Assembly (NCBI RefSeq): GCF_902499075.1 | Contig: NZ_CABVPP010000003.1 | Coordinates: 180,264 to 244,263, forward strand | Direction: 5' to 3' | Length of the DNA stretch: 64,000 nucleotides | Source of the DNA: Burkholderia pseudomultivorans | GTDB taxonomy: Bacteria; Pseudomonadota; Gammaproteobacteria; Burkholderiales; Burkholderiaceae | Shown here: positions 48,032-56,070 of the stretch, piece by piece | Layout of the letters: each line of letters begins with the position of its first letter | Numbering within the stretch: position 1 is the stretch's first letter | Position numbers and translations under genes: made by a program | The notes under the pieces: model-generated | What the model was told of the DNA's origin: nothing | The model's database searches: none | Seen by the model: only the letters and a program-made list of their open reading frames with translations

Positions 48032-49216
48032 TCAGCGGGCCGCCGCGCGGATCAGTTCGGCGACGCGGTCGATTTCTTCGCGCGTATTGAAGTAGTGCAG
48101 CGAGACGCGCGCCATCGTCGATACGCCATAGCGCGCGAGGATCGCGTCGGCCATGAAGTTGCCGGCCTCGATGATGCATTGCTGCGCTTCGAGCGCCGCG
48201 ACGATCGTCGCGGGATCGACGCCGCGCAGGTTGAACGGCACGATGCCGATGCGGCGCGCCGCATCGCGCGGGCCGTACAGCTCGAAGCCCGGCAGCGTCG
48301 CGAAACGCTCGATCGCGTAGGCGGTCAGCTCGTGCACACGCGCCTCGATCGCGTCGATGCCGATGCGCTGCGCATAGTCGAGCGCGGCGCCGAGGCCGAG
48401 GATCGCCGGCACGATCGGGCAGCCGGCCTCGAAGCGCTTCGCACCGGCGACGAACGACAGCGCGCCGGTCGCGCGATCGTAGGCGCCGTTCCACCAGCCC
48501 GCGAGCACGGGTTCGAGCGTCTCGACCTGCTCGCGCTTCACATACAGGAAGCCCGAGCCTTCGGTCGCGCGCAGCGCCTTGCGGCCGCAGCCCGCGAGGA
48601 AATCGCAGCCGAGCGTGCGCACGTCGGTGGCGACCATGCCGACGCTTTGCGATGCGTTGACGAGCGACAGCACGCCGTGCGTGCGCGCGACCGCGCACAG
48701 TCCGGCGGCGTCCTGCAGCGCGCCCGACGAGTTCGGCACATGCGAGAACGTGAGCAGGCGCGTGCGCGGCGTGATCGCCTGCGCGAACGCATCCGGCGAC
48801 AGCAGCCCTTCGTCGTTCGCGGCGACCATCTTCACGACGATGCCGTGCGTCGTCTCGAGCCGCTTCCACGGCAGCAGGTTGCTGAGCATTTCGGTATCGG
48901 CGACCAGCACTTCGTCGCCCGGCTGCCAGCGCATCCCCTGCGCGACGATCGAGATCGCTTCGGTGGCGTTCTTGGTGAACGCGATTTCGTCGACCTGCGC
49001 ACCGATGAACGCGGCGAGCCGGGCGCGCACGGCGTCGACGCGCGCGTAGGTTGCCTTGCGGAACGCGGGCAGGTAGATGCCGACCCGGCCCGTGTCGCGC
49101 AGGTAGTCGTTGACGGTGTCGAGCACGGGCTCGGGCGGCAGCGACGCGGCGGCCGTGTCGAGGTAGATCGTCGAGGCCGTCAGCGGCGTATCGGCGCGGA
49201 TTGCAGTGATGTCCAT
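48032..49216 (-). CDS. Class V aminotransferase-fold PLP enzyme
   Basis: 394 residues of the NifS/EgtE/epimerase-like group. Landmarks: TIYLDTAAASLPPEPVLD, TKNATEAISIVAQG, FSHVPNSSGALQD, and the PLP lysine K213 in GCGRKALRATEG. The usual Asp that pairs with the pyridine nitrogen is Asn187 here (LVNASQS). The reaction (lyase, racemase or aminotransferase) is unknown. It starts 25 bp after the OPT transporter gene and is followed by pepE, so it likely acts on an amino acid released from the imported peptide. Confidence 0.83.
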   Translation of the reverse strand: MDITAIRADTPLTASTIYLDTAAASLPPEPVLDTVNDYLRDTGRVGIYLPAFRKATYARVDAVRARLAAFIGAQVDEIAFTKNATEAISIVAQGMRWQPGDEVLVADTEMLSNLLPWKRLETTHGIVVKMVAANDEGLLSPDAFAQAITPRTRLLTFSHVPNSSGALQDAAGLCAVARTHGVLSLVNASQSVGMVATDVRTLGCDFLAGCGRKALRATEGSGFLYVKREQVETLEPVLAGWWNGAYDRATGALSFVAGAKRFEAGCPIVPAILGLGAALDYAQRIGIDAIEARVHELTAYAIERFATLPGFELYGPRDAARRIGIVPFNLRGVDPATIVAALEAQQCIIEAGNFMADAILARYGVSTMARVSLHYFNTREEIDRVAELIRAAAR

Positions 49217-49241
49217 CGAAAGTCCTGTGGATGAAACGGAG

Positions 49242-50861
49242 TTACTTGAGCTTGATCAGCGAACGCGTGAAGCTGAACAGCGCGTCGCCCGCGATCACGC
49301 CGCCGGCGAAGGCGCTCATTTCGGCGACGTCGCGCTCGCCGCGCGTGCGCAGCAGGATGAAGCGGATCGCGAGGCCGAACAGCACCGCGAAGCCGGCCAG
49401 CGGCGAGGTGAGCAGCATGCCGGTCGACAGCAGCACGCCGAGCTGGCGCTTCGCGCCGCCGAGCCATTGCAGCAGCGCGCCGGGCACGGCCCAGATCGCG
49501 AGGTTGCGCGCGATGTCCCACGACGAGCCGGCCCTGATCGACGCCGCGTAGACGCGATCGACCGGCGGCAACATGTCGCGGCTGAAGAAGCCGTGGTGGA
49601 ACAGCACGACGACGATGCCCGCGACGACGAAGCCGAGCGTCGCCGCGAGGAACTGCTGGCGGCGGCCGGCCAGTTCCAGCGCGGGGTCCTGGCCCGAGCC
49701 GCGCAGCAGGAAGCCGGTCTTCAGGTCGTAGCCCATGTCGGCGAATGCGGGGCCCGTCGCGGCCGAGAAGCCGACCAGCACCGCCAGCGCCGGCGCCGGG
49801 AAGCCGATCAGGATGCCGATCGTCAGCGTGATCAGCGCGACCGCGAACGCGGGGAACCAGCCCGAGTGCATCGCCGCGATGCCGACGATCAGCTCGTGGA
49901 TGTAGGCCGCGAATGCCGCATACAGCACGAACACGATCAGCATGCCGGTCGACATCTCCGAGAAGCCGCCGGTGCAGCCGACGATCACCAGCGCGATCAG
50001 CATGTAGACGAGATAGCCGAGGCCGAGGATGCGGCCCGCGCGGCGCGGCGACACGTCGCCGGTGCCGGCTTCGTCGACCGGCGCGCGGCGCGCGCGGCGG
50101 ATTTCCGCCGACACCTGCAGCATCGCGACGGCGCCCGCGCCGATCATCACGCCGTGCGGGATGTAGGCCTTCGCGATGTCGACGCCGGTCAGCGCGACCG
50201 AGTAGCCGCGCACCAGCAGGCCGAGGCCGAACATCGTCAGCGCGGCGAGGTTGCCGAGGAACGCTGCGCCGAACGCGGACATCGGCACGCCGAGCCACGC
50301 GCCGGCCACGCCGACCGCGACGCCGATGCCGAGGAACGCGGCCTTGCGGCCGCCGCGGTCGCCGGCCCAGATCGCCTCGGCGGTCGCAACGCCCGACGGC
50401 CAGCTGCCGGTCGCCGGGAAGATCTTGCTGCCGAACAGCAGGTACAGCATCGTGCCGTCGACCAGCATCGCGGCGAGCGCGCCGATCAGCATCGGCGTCG
50501 CGAGTTCGGGCATGCCCATCGCGTACGGCACGCCGATCGGGATCATCAGCGAATTGGCCGCGCCGAAGGTGGCCGACGAGATCGCGGTCTGCACGAGGTT
50601 CTGGCGTTCGAGCACGCGAAAGCGTCGCGCGAGTTCATGCGGAATGCGCGAGAACACGATCGCGATCAGCGCGCCGATGATCGACGTGTTCGCCGAAATG
50701 CCGAGCGACACGATCAGCTGCATGCCGATGATCGCGCCGAGCACGGACAGCATGACCGACACGATCAGCAGCACCGGTTCGGCGAAGCGGACGCGCGGGG
50801 CGCCGGGCGGGGCCGCAGGGGCGGCGGGTTCGCCGACCTGCGCGTCTTGCAAAGCGTTCAT
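49242..50861 (-). CDS. OPT-family oligopeptide transporter
   Basis: 539 residues, about 14-16 membrane helices. OPT landmarks: SAATFGAANSLMIPIGVPYAMG, PSGVATAEAIWAGDRGGRKA, GVPMSAFGAAFLGNLAALTMFG and YDLKTGFLLRGSGQDPALE. The family imports tri- to pentapeptides or metal-peptide/siderophore complexes with protons. It leads the metabolic part of the unit, 103 bp after the IclR gene. Substrate unknown. Confidence 0.88.
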   Translation of the reverse strand: MNALQDAQVGEPAAPAAPPGAPRVRFAEPVLLIVSVMLSVLGAIIGMQLIVSLGISANTSIIGALIAIVFSRIPHELARRFRVLERQNLVQTAISSATFGAANSLMIPIGVPYAMGMPELATPMLIGALAAMLVDGTMLYLLFGSKIFPATGSWPSGVATAEAIWAGDRGGRKAAFLGIGVAVGVAGAWLGVPMSAFGAAFLGNLAALTMFGLGLLVRGYSVALTGVDIAKAYIPHGVMIGAGAVAMLQVSAEIRRARRAPVDEAGTGDVSPRRAGRILGLGYLVYMLIALVIVGCTGGFSEMSTGMLIVFVLYAAFAAYIHELIVGIAAMHSGWFPAFAVALITLTIGILIGFPAPALAVLVGFSAATGPAFADMGYDLKTGFLLRGSGQDPALELAGRRQQFLAATLGFVVAGIVVVLFHHGFFSRDMLPPVDRVYAASIRAGSSWDIARNLAIWAVPGALLQWLGGAKRQLGVLLSTGMLLTSPLAGFAVLFGLAIRFILLRTRGERDVAEMSAFAGGVIAGDALFSFTRSLIKLK

Positions 50862-50964
50862 GGGTTTCTCCTCAATGCCTGTGGCTTGTTGTGATGTAGC
50901 GGGCCGGTACGGCTGCGGACCGGCCCGTCGGTGAGTCGGGCTGGATTTCGGGCGATGGCGGCGC

Positions 50965-51705
50965 TCAGCGCATCAGGCTGAGCACGCTTTCGATCTTGCG
51001 GCGCGCGTCGTTCAGCGCATCCAGCAGGCGCGGCACCGCCGATTCGTCGAGGCGCTGCATCGGCCCCGAGATCGCGAGCGAACCCGCGACCGAGCGGCTG
51101 CCTTTCGCGGTGAGCGGTACCGCGAGGCCTGCGACGCCGGTCGCGGCTTCTTCGCGCGTGTACGCCCAGCCGTGCTCGCGGATCACGTCGAGGCGCGCTT
51201 CGACCGCCGCGCGGTCGACCGCCTGGCCGGCCTTCGCGGCGCGCGCATAGACCTCGTCGCGCACCGGGTCGGGCTGGAACGCCAGCATCGCCTTGCCGTG
51301 TGCGCCCGCGTGGAGCGCGAAGCGCTGGCCTTCCTCGATCGAGAAGCGCAGCTGCTGGTCGCCATGCGCGATGTCGAGGCACAGCCCTTCGTAGCCGTCG
51401 AGCAGCGACAGGAACACGGTTTCGCCGCTCTGCTGCGCGAGCCGGTGCAGCGCGGGCTCGACGATCTGCGACGGCGACAGCGAGCGCCGCACGATCTCGC
51501 CCATCTCGAACCAGCGCAGGCCGAGCGCATAGCGGCCCGCGTCGTCCTGCACGAGGTAGCCCTCGGCCGCGAAGGTCGCCAGCACGCGATGGACGATCGC
51601 GTGGTGCACGCCGCTTTCCTTCGCGAGTTCGCGAACGCCCCATACGGCTTGCCGGGCGGTGAAGTACTGCATCAGTTGCAGGGCGCTGCTGAGTGTCTTG
51701 AGCAT
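50965..51705 (-). CDS. IclR-family transcriptional regulator
   Basis: 246 residues. N-terminal winged helix (LAKESGVHHAIVHRVLATFAAEGYL), then the IclR effector domain (ALHAGAHGKAMLAFQP, GLAVPLTAKGSRSVAGSLAISG). The family usually represses or activates a linked catabolic operon on binding a small acid. It is first in the unit with the OPT, PLP, PepE, porin and DUF1177 genes. The ATG has no Shine-Dalgarno sequence and lies 6 bp from a TGTCTC/GAGACA operator, so a leaderless, self-regulated transcript is likely. Confidence 0.87.
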   Translation of the reverse strand: MLKTLSSALQLMQYFTARQAVWGVRELAKESGVHHAIVHRVLATFAAEGYLVQDDAGRYALGLRWFEMGEIVRRSLSPSQIVEPALHRLAQQSGETVFLSLLDGYEGLCLDIAHGDQQLRFSIEEGQRFALHAGAHGKAMLAFQPDPVRDEVYARAAKAGQAVDRAAVEARLDVIREHGWAYTREEAATGVAGLAVPLTAKGSRSVAGSLAISGPMQRLDESAVPRLLDALNDARRKIESVLSLMR

Positions 51706-52022
51706 GATGTTTGTCTCTGTATAAGAGACATTGTCTCGAAATGTGAAATCAGTCTGCGCGGTTGGCGCGGCGTCGTGCTATCCGGGTAAACGCGAGATCG
51801 AGAGACAGTCCGTCTGGCGCGGCACAGCGGGCGATCGGCGGTGTCGATGCGAGCGGGGCGGCGTATCGAAGGCGGCGGGACCCGCACGGCGGGCGGGATG
51901 AAAGTGGAGGGGACAGGTCAAGGGACCGCGTGTGCGTGCGGCCGGTAAAAGAGGGCCGGGTATTTGGCGGCGATCGCCGAGTCGGTGCATATTGACGGCA
52001 TCTTTCGTGCTGCCGGTTGCCC
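51706..52022. promoter_or_regulatory. 317-bp region: IclR operator/promoter and DUF445 upstream region
   Basis: On the minus strand TTCACA (51742-51747) and TTATAC (51719-51724) are 17 bp apart. Overlapping the -10 is a perfect operator, TGTCTCT-N5-AGAGACA (51712-51730), with a further TGTCTC at 51732-51737. The predicted transcription start is only about six bases from the IclR ATG. The rest of the region to the DUF445 start shows no gene I can support. Confidence 0.65.
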
Positions 52023-53309
52023 ATGACGCCAGACAAAGCCCTCGAACTGAAACGCAGCAAGCGCCGCGCGCTGTGGCTGCTGCTGGCCGCGGTCGCGGTC
52101 TTCGTGACGACGATCGTCCTGCCGCGCGGCCCGTGGATCGACGGCGTCAAGGCCGTGGCCGAGGCCGCGATGGTCGGCGCGCTCGCCGACTGGTTCGCGG
52201 TCGTCGCGCTGTTTCGCCGCGTGCCGATCCCGTTCGTGTCGCGTCACACCGAGATCATTCCGCAGAACAAGGACAAGATCGCCGACAACCTCGCGGTGTT
52301 CGTCCGCGAGAAATTCCTCGGCCCCGACGCGCTGGCCGCGCAGATTCGCCAGCACGATCCGGCGCAGAGGCTCGGCGCGTGGCTCGGCGAGCCGGCCAAC
52401 ACCGACGCGCTGGGCGGCTACGCGACCAAACTGATGAGCTTCGCGCTCGACATGACCGACGACGCGCGCATCCAGTCGTTCGTCCACGACGCATTCCGCG
52501 CGCTGATCGACAAGGTCGACCTGTCGCAGTCGGCCGGCGCGATCCTCGATACGCTGACGAAGGACGGCCGCCACCAGGCGATGCTCGACGACGCGATCGA
52601 GCAGATCGTCGACGTGCTCGGCAAGGAGGAGAACCGCGAGGTGATCGCGGGTTTCATCGTCGAATGGCTGAAGACGCAGTACCCGAAGTTCGAGAAGATC
52701 ATGCCGACGCACTGGCTCGGCGAGAACGGCGCGCAACTGGTCGCGAATGCGGTCAGCCGCGTGCTCGAAGGCGTCGCCGCGGACCCCGACCACGAGCTGC
52801 GCCAGCGTTTCGATCGCGTCGTCGCGCGCCTGACCGAGCGGCTGAAGCACGACCCGGCCTTTGTCGAGAAGGGCGAGGAAATCAAGCGCTACATCCGCGA
52901 CGGCGATGCGTTCAACCTGTACCTGAAGGATCTGTGGGAGCAGTTGCGCGCATGGCTGAAGGCCGATCTCGCGCGCCCCGATTCGGCGCTGCACCGGCAG
53001 GCCGCGACGCTCGGCGGCTGGCTCGGCGCGCGGCTCGCGGAAAGCCCCGCCTTGCGCGCGTCGCTGAACGAGCACATCGAGAAGGCCGTGCACGAGATCG
53101 CGCCGGATTTTGCGGACTTCCTGATGCGTCACATTCGCGACACGGTGCGCAACTGGGATGCGCGCGAGATGTCGCGGCAGATCGAGCTGAACATCGGCAA
53201 GGACCTGCAGTACATCCGCATCAACGGCACGCTGGTCGGCGGGCTGATCGGGCTGGGTTTGTATCTGGTGTCGCTGGTGCCGCGCTGGGCGAGCGGCTGG
53301 CTGCACTGA
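52023..53309 (+). CDS. DUF445 family membrane protein (YjiN-like)
   Basis: 428 residues. Two hydrophobic segments near the N-terminus (about 17-35 and 45-60, with GALADWFAVVALFRR, the DUF445 hallmark), a long helical middle rich in Arg/Glu and Leu, and one C-terminal membrane helix (GLIGLGLYLVSLVPRW). Resembles E. coli YjiN. Function unknown; an envelope protein of the inner membrane. It stands alone. Confidence 0.83.
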   Translation: MTPDKALELKRSKRRALWLLLAAVAVFVTTIVLPRGPWIDGVKAVAEAAMVGALADWFAVVALFRRVPIPFVSRHTEIIPQNKDKIADNLAVFVREKFLGPDALAAQIRQHDPAQRLGAWLGEPANTDALGGYATKLMSFALDMTDDARIQSFVHDAFRALIDKVDLSQSAGAILDTLTKDGRHQAMLDDAIEQIVDVLGKEENREVIAGFIVEWLKTQYPKFEKIMPTHWLGENGAQLVANAVSRVLEGVAADPDHELRQRFDRVVARLTERLKHDPAFVEKGEEIKRYIRDGDAFNLYLKDLWEQLRAWLKADLARPDSALHRQAATLGGWLGARLAESPALRASLNEHIEKAVHEIAPDFADFLMRHIRDTVRNWDAREMSRQIELNIGKDLQYIRINGTLVGGLIGLGLYLVSLVPRWASGWLH

Positions 53310-53348
53310 GGCGGCCGGACCGGCGCGCGACGGCGCGTTGCGCGCGCG

Positions 53349-53648
53349 TCACGCGTGTGCTTTCGAGCCGTGCAGCTGCAGGCCGAGCGCCTTGATGACT
53401 TTCAAGATCGTGCCGAAGCTCGGATTGCCGTCGTGCGACAGCGCCTTGTACAGCCCTTCGCGCGACAGGCCCGCGTCGCGCGCGACCTGCGACATGCCGC
53501 GCGCACGCGCGATCACGCCGAGCGCGTGCGCGATGAACGCCGGATCGTCGCCGGCTTCCTGCAGACAGGCCTCGAAATAATCGGCCATGTCGTCTTCGGT
53601 TTTCAGGTGTTCGGCCGAATCCCACGGCCGGGTCTTGATCTTGTCCAT
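53349..53648 (-). CDS. Type II antitoxin, HigA/TIGR02684-like
   Basis: 99 residues with a Cro/C1 helix-turn-helix (GVIARARGMSQVARDAGLSRE, then LYKALS) preceded by MADYFEACLQEAGDDPAFIAHAL, matching the 'addiction module antidote' family. It follows the toxin gene by 3 bases, giving the toxin-first order of higBA. It neutralises the toxin and probably represses the pair with it. Confidence 0.85.
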   Translation of the reverse strand: MDKIKTRPWDSAEHLKTEDDMADYFEACLQEAGDDPAFIAHALGVIARARGMSQVARDAGLSREGLYKALSHDGNPSFGTILKVIKALGLQLHGSKAHA

Positions 53649-53651
53649 CGA

Positions 53652-53996
53652 TCACTCCGTATCGAAATCGAGATGCGCGAGCATCGCGTGCGCGGCGCGG
53701 ATGTCCGCCCGTTGCGTCGACTTGTCGCCGCCGCAAAGCAGGATCACCCAGATCGATCCCCGCCGCGTGTAGTAGACGCGGTAGCCGGGACCGTGGTCGA
53801 TCCGCATTTCGACGATCGGCGCACCGGCGGATTTCCAGTCGCCCGGATTGCCCATCGACAGCCGGTCGATGCGCGCCTGGATGCGGCGTTTCGCGACGCG
53901 GTCCTGCAGCGAGTCGAACCACGCGTCGAACACGTCGGTGGTGCGAATGCTGTAGGTGGGCGGAGTGTAACGTGTTGTCGTCGGTATGTAAACCAT
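53652..53996 (-). CDS. Type II toxin, RelE/HigB-like (TIGR02683)
   Basis: 114 residues, RelE/ParE fold: DVFDAWFDSLQDRVAKRRIQARI, RMSMGN-type LSMGNPGDWK and VEMRIDHGPGYRVYYTRRGSIW, with GGDKSTQRADI near the end. RelE-like toxins cut mRNA on the ribosome; the 'killer protein' subfamily is uncharacterised in detail. The first ~18 residues (TTTRYTPPTYS) are atypical, so translation may begin a little further in. Confidence 0.85.
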   Translation of the reverse strand: MVYIPTTTRYTPPTYSIRTTDVFDAWFDSLQDRVAKRRIQARIDRLSMGNPGDWKSAGAPIVEMRIDHGPGYRVYYTRRGSIWVILLCGGDKSTQRADIRAAHAMLAHLDFDTE

Positions 53997-54400
53997 GGTT
54001 CACAGATTCCATTCGAAACGCGCGCCTCGATGTCGTGGCCATGCAGCTGGCGCGACGCAGGCAGGCGCTCCGACTATAGGGCCATGACCCCGTCGCGCGG
54101 GCGTTCCCGGCCATCCGGACGACCCTGCGGCGGCGGCCGGCGCGGCGCTGCCGCCGCCGCCGAAGCCGGCATTTCGCGATAGCGTCTACAATCGAAAACG
54201 TCCTTGCCGTCGGCGCGCGCACGTCGCGCGCCGGCGGATCCGTTCGTCCTCCGGGAGCCGGAGGCGCCGTCGCGCAGCGCGCGGCGGGCAGTGCCCGTGG
54301 TCTCAGTCCAGCAGGTAAGCGTCCGCGCGCCGTAGGCCGGTGCGCGTCCTGAACGTCGCGCGTCCGTAGGCCGGGCAGGCGGCATCAACCGAGAGTCCCC
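53997..54400 (+). promoter_or_regulatory. 404-bp region with structured leader before the acetolactate-synthase-like gene
   Basis: No gene is seen. A -10-like TACAAT lies at 54187-54192, which would leave a ~200-base GC-rich leader. The leader contains perfect short hairpins CCTCCG-N5-CGGAGG (54248-54264) and CGGGC-N3-GCCCG (54285-54297), and CCGTAGGCCGG occurs twice, at 54330-54340 and 54364-54374, 34 bp apart. The left part holds the toxin promoter. Confidence 0.45.
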
Positions 54401-56041
54401 ATGAAAGCATCGGATCTGTTCGTGAAGGCGCTGGAAGCCGAAGGCGTCGAGTACGTGTTCGGCATTCCCGGCGAGGAAAACCTCGATCTGCTCGAATCGC
54501 TGCGGCGATCGAAGATCAAGCTCGTGCTGACCCGGCACGAGCAGGCGGCCGGCTTCATGGCCGCCACCTACGGCCGCCTGACGGGCCGCACCGGCGTGTG
54601 CCTGTCGACGCTCGGGCCGGGCGCGACCAACTTCGTGACGGCCGCCGCCTATGCGCAGCTCGGCGGGATGCCGATGCTGATGATCACGGGCCAGAAGCCG
54701 ATCAAGTCCAGCAAGCAGGGCCACTTCCAGATCGTCGACGTCGTCGACATGATGCAGCCGCTCACCAAGTTCACGCGGCAGATCGTGTCGATCGGCAACA
54801 TCCCGTCGGCGGTGCGCGAAGCGTTCCGCCGCGCCGAGGAGGAGCGTCCGGGCGCCGCGCACCTCGAGCTGCCCGAGGACATCGCGCACGAGGAAGGGGA
54901 CGGCAAGCCGATCCCGCGCAGCTTCAGCCGGCGGCCGATCGCCGAGGAGAAGGCGGTCGCGCACGCGGTCGACGCGATCCAGGCCGCGCGTCATCCGCTG
55001 CTGATGATCGGCGCGGGCGGCAACCGCAAGACGACCTGCAAGATGCTGCTCGAATTCGTCGACAAGACGGGCATCCCGTTCTTCACGACGCAGATGGGCA
55101 AGGGCGTGATCGACGAGACGCACCCGCTGTGGCTCGGCAACGCGACGCTGTCCGACGGCGACTTCGTGCACCGCGCGATCGAGCATGCGGACTGCATCAT
55201 CAACGTCGGCCACGACGTGATCGAGAAGCCGCCGTTCTTCATGCGCGCGGACGACAAGACCGTGATCCACGTGAACTTCCTCGGCGCGCAGGTCGATCCC
55301 GTCTATTTCCCGCAGATCGAGGTGGTCGGCGACATCGCGAACGCGGTCTGGCAGATGAAGGAGGCGATCGCGCCGCAGCCGCACTGGGATTTCACGCGCT
55401 TCGCGATGATCAAGGCGCATTTCGACGCGCACCTGCAGAAGGGCCAGCACGATCCGCGCTTCCCGATGTACCCGGTGCGCATCGTCAACGACCTGTACGA
55501 CGCGCTGCCGGCCGACGGGATCGTCTGCCTCGACAACGGGATGTACAAGATCTGGTTCGCGCGCTACTGGCGCGCGCACGAGCCGAACTCGCTGCTGCTC
55601 GACAACGCGCTCGCGTCGATGGGCGCGGGCCTGCCGTCGGCGATCGCGACGAAGATCGTGCATCCGCAGCGCAAGGTGATCGCGGTGTGCGGCGACGGCG
55701 GCTTCATGATGAATTCGCAGGAGCTCGAAACGGCCGTGCGGCTGAAGCTCGACCTCGTCGTGATGATCCTGCGCGACGATGCATTCGGGATGATCCGCTG
55801 GAAGCAGGAAAACATGAACTTCCCCGATTTCGCGATGACGCTGCAAAACCCCGATTTCGTGTCGTACGCGCAAAGCTACGGCGCGCACGGCCATCGCGTC
55901 GAGGCGGCCGACGATCTCGAGCCGCTGCTGCGCGAGTGCTTCGCGTCGCCGGGCGTGCACGTGATCGACGTGCCGATCGACTATTCGGACAACGAGCGCG
56001 TGCTGAACCGCGAGATCAAGCGGCTGTCGGCGCAGCTCTGA
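54401..56041 (+). CDS. Acetolactate synthase-like TPP enzyme
   Basis: 546 residues with the TPP-enzyme layout. N-terminal GIPGEENLDLLESL, the catalytic Glu47 in TRHEQAAGFMAATYGRLTG, LSTLGPGATNFVTA, and the C-terminal GDGGFMMNSQELETAVRLK with DDAFGMI. ITGQKPIKSSKQGHFQIVD is typical of catabolic acetolactate-synthase-like proteins. It would join two pyruvates into acetolactate. No regulatory small subunit follows; an aldehyde dehydrogenase gene does, 29 bp on, so another 2-oxoacid or aldehyde substrate is possible. Confidence 0.82.
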   Translation: MKASDLFVKALEAEGVEYVFGIPGEENLDLLESLRRSKIKLVLTRHEQAAGFMAATYGRLTGRTGVCLSTLGPGATNFVTAAAYAQLGGMPMLMITGQKPIKSSKQGHFQIVDVVDMMQPLTKFTRQIVSIGNIPSAVREAFRRAEEERPGAAHLELPEDIAHEEGDGKPIPRSFSRRPIAEEKAVAHAVDAIQAARHPLLMIGAGGNRKTTCKMLLEFVDKTGIPFFTTQMGKGVIDETHPLWLGNATLSDGDFVHRAIEHADCIINVGHDVIEKPPFFMRADDKTVIHVNFLGAQVDPVYFPQIEVVGDIANAVWQMKEAIAPQPHWDFTRFAMIKAHFDAHLQKGQHDPRFPMYPVRIVNDLYDALPADGIVCLDNGMYKIWFARYWRAHEPNSLLLDNALASMGAGLPSAIATKIVHPQRKVIAVCGDGGFMMNSQELETAVRLKLDLVVMILRDDAFGMIRWKQENMNFPDFAMTLQNPDFVSYAQSYGAHGHRVEAADDLEPLLRECFASPGVHVIDVPIDYSDNERVLNREIKRLSAQL

Positions 56042-56070
56042 ATTCCCCGTTCACCGGAAGGAGCCGTTCC

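Noticed and set aside
49206-50894. A 562-codon plus-strand open frame over the OPT transporter
   Set aside because: Opposite strand of a convincing OPT gene; translation is charged low-complexity sequence.
53349-53996. Toxin-antitoxin pair as part of a mobile island
   Set aside because: No integrase, tRNA, direct repeat or composition change was seen around the pair.
54187-54400. TPP riboswitch before the TPP-enzyme gene
   Set aside because: The leader lacks the CUGAGA and other conserved TPP-riboswitch segments; only generic hairpins and a repeat are seen.
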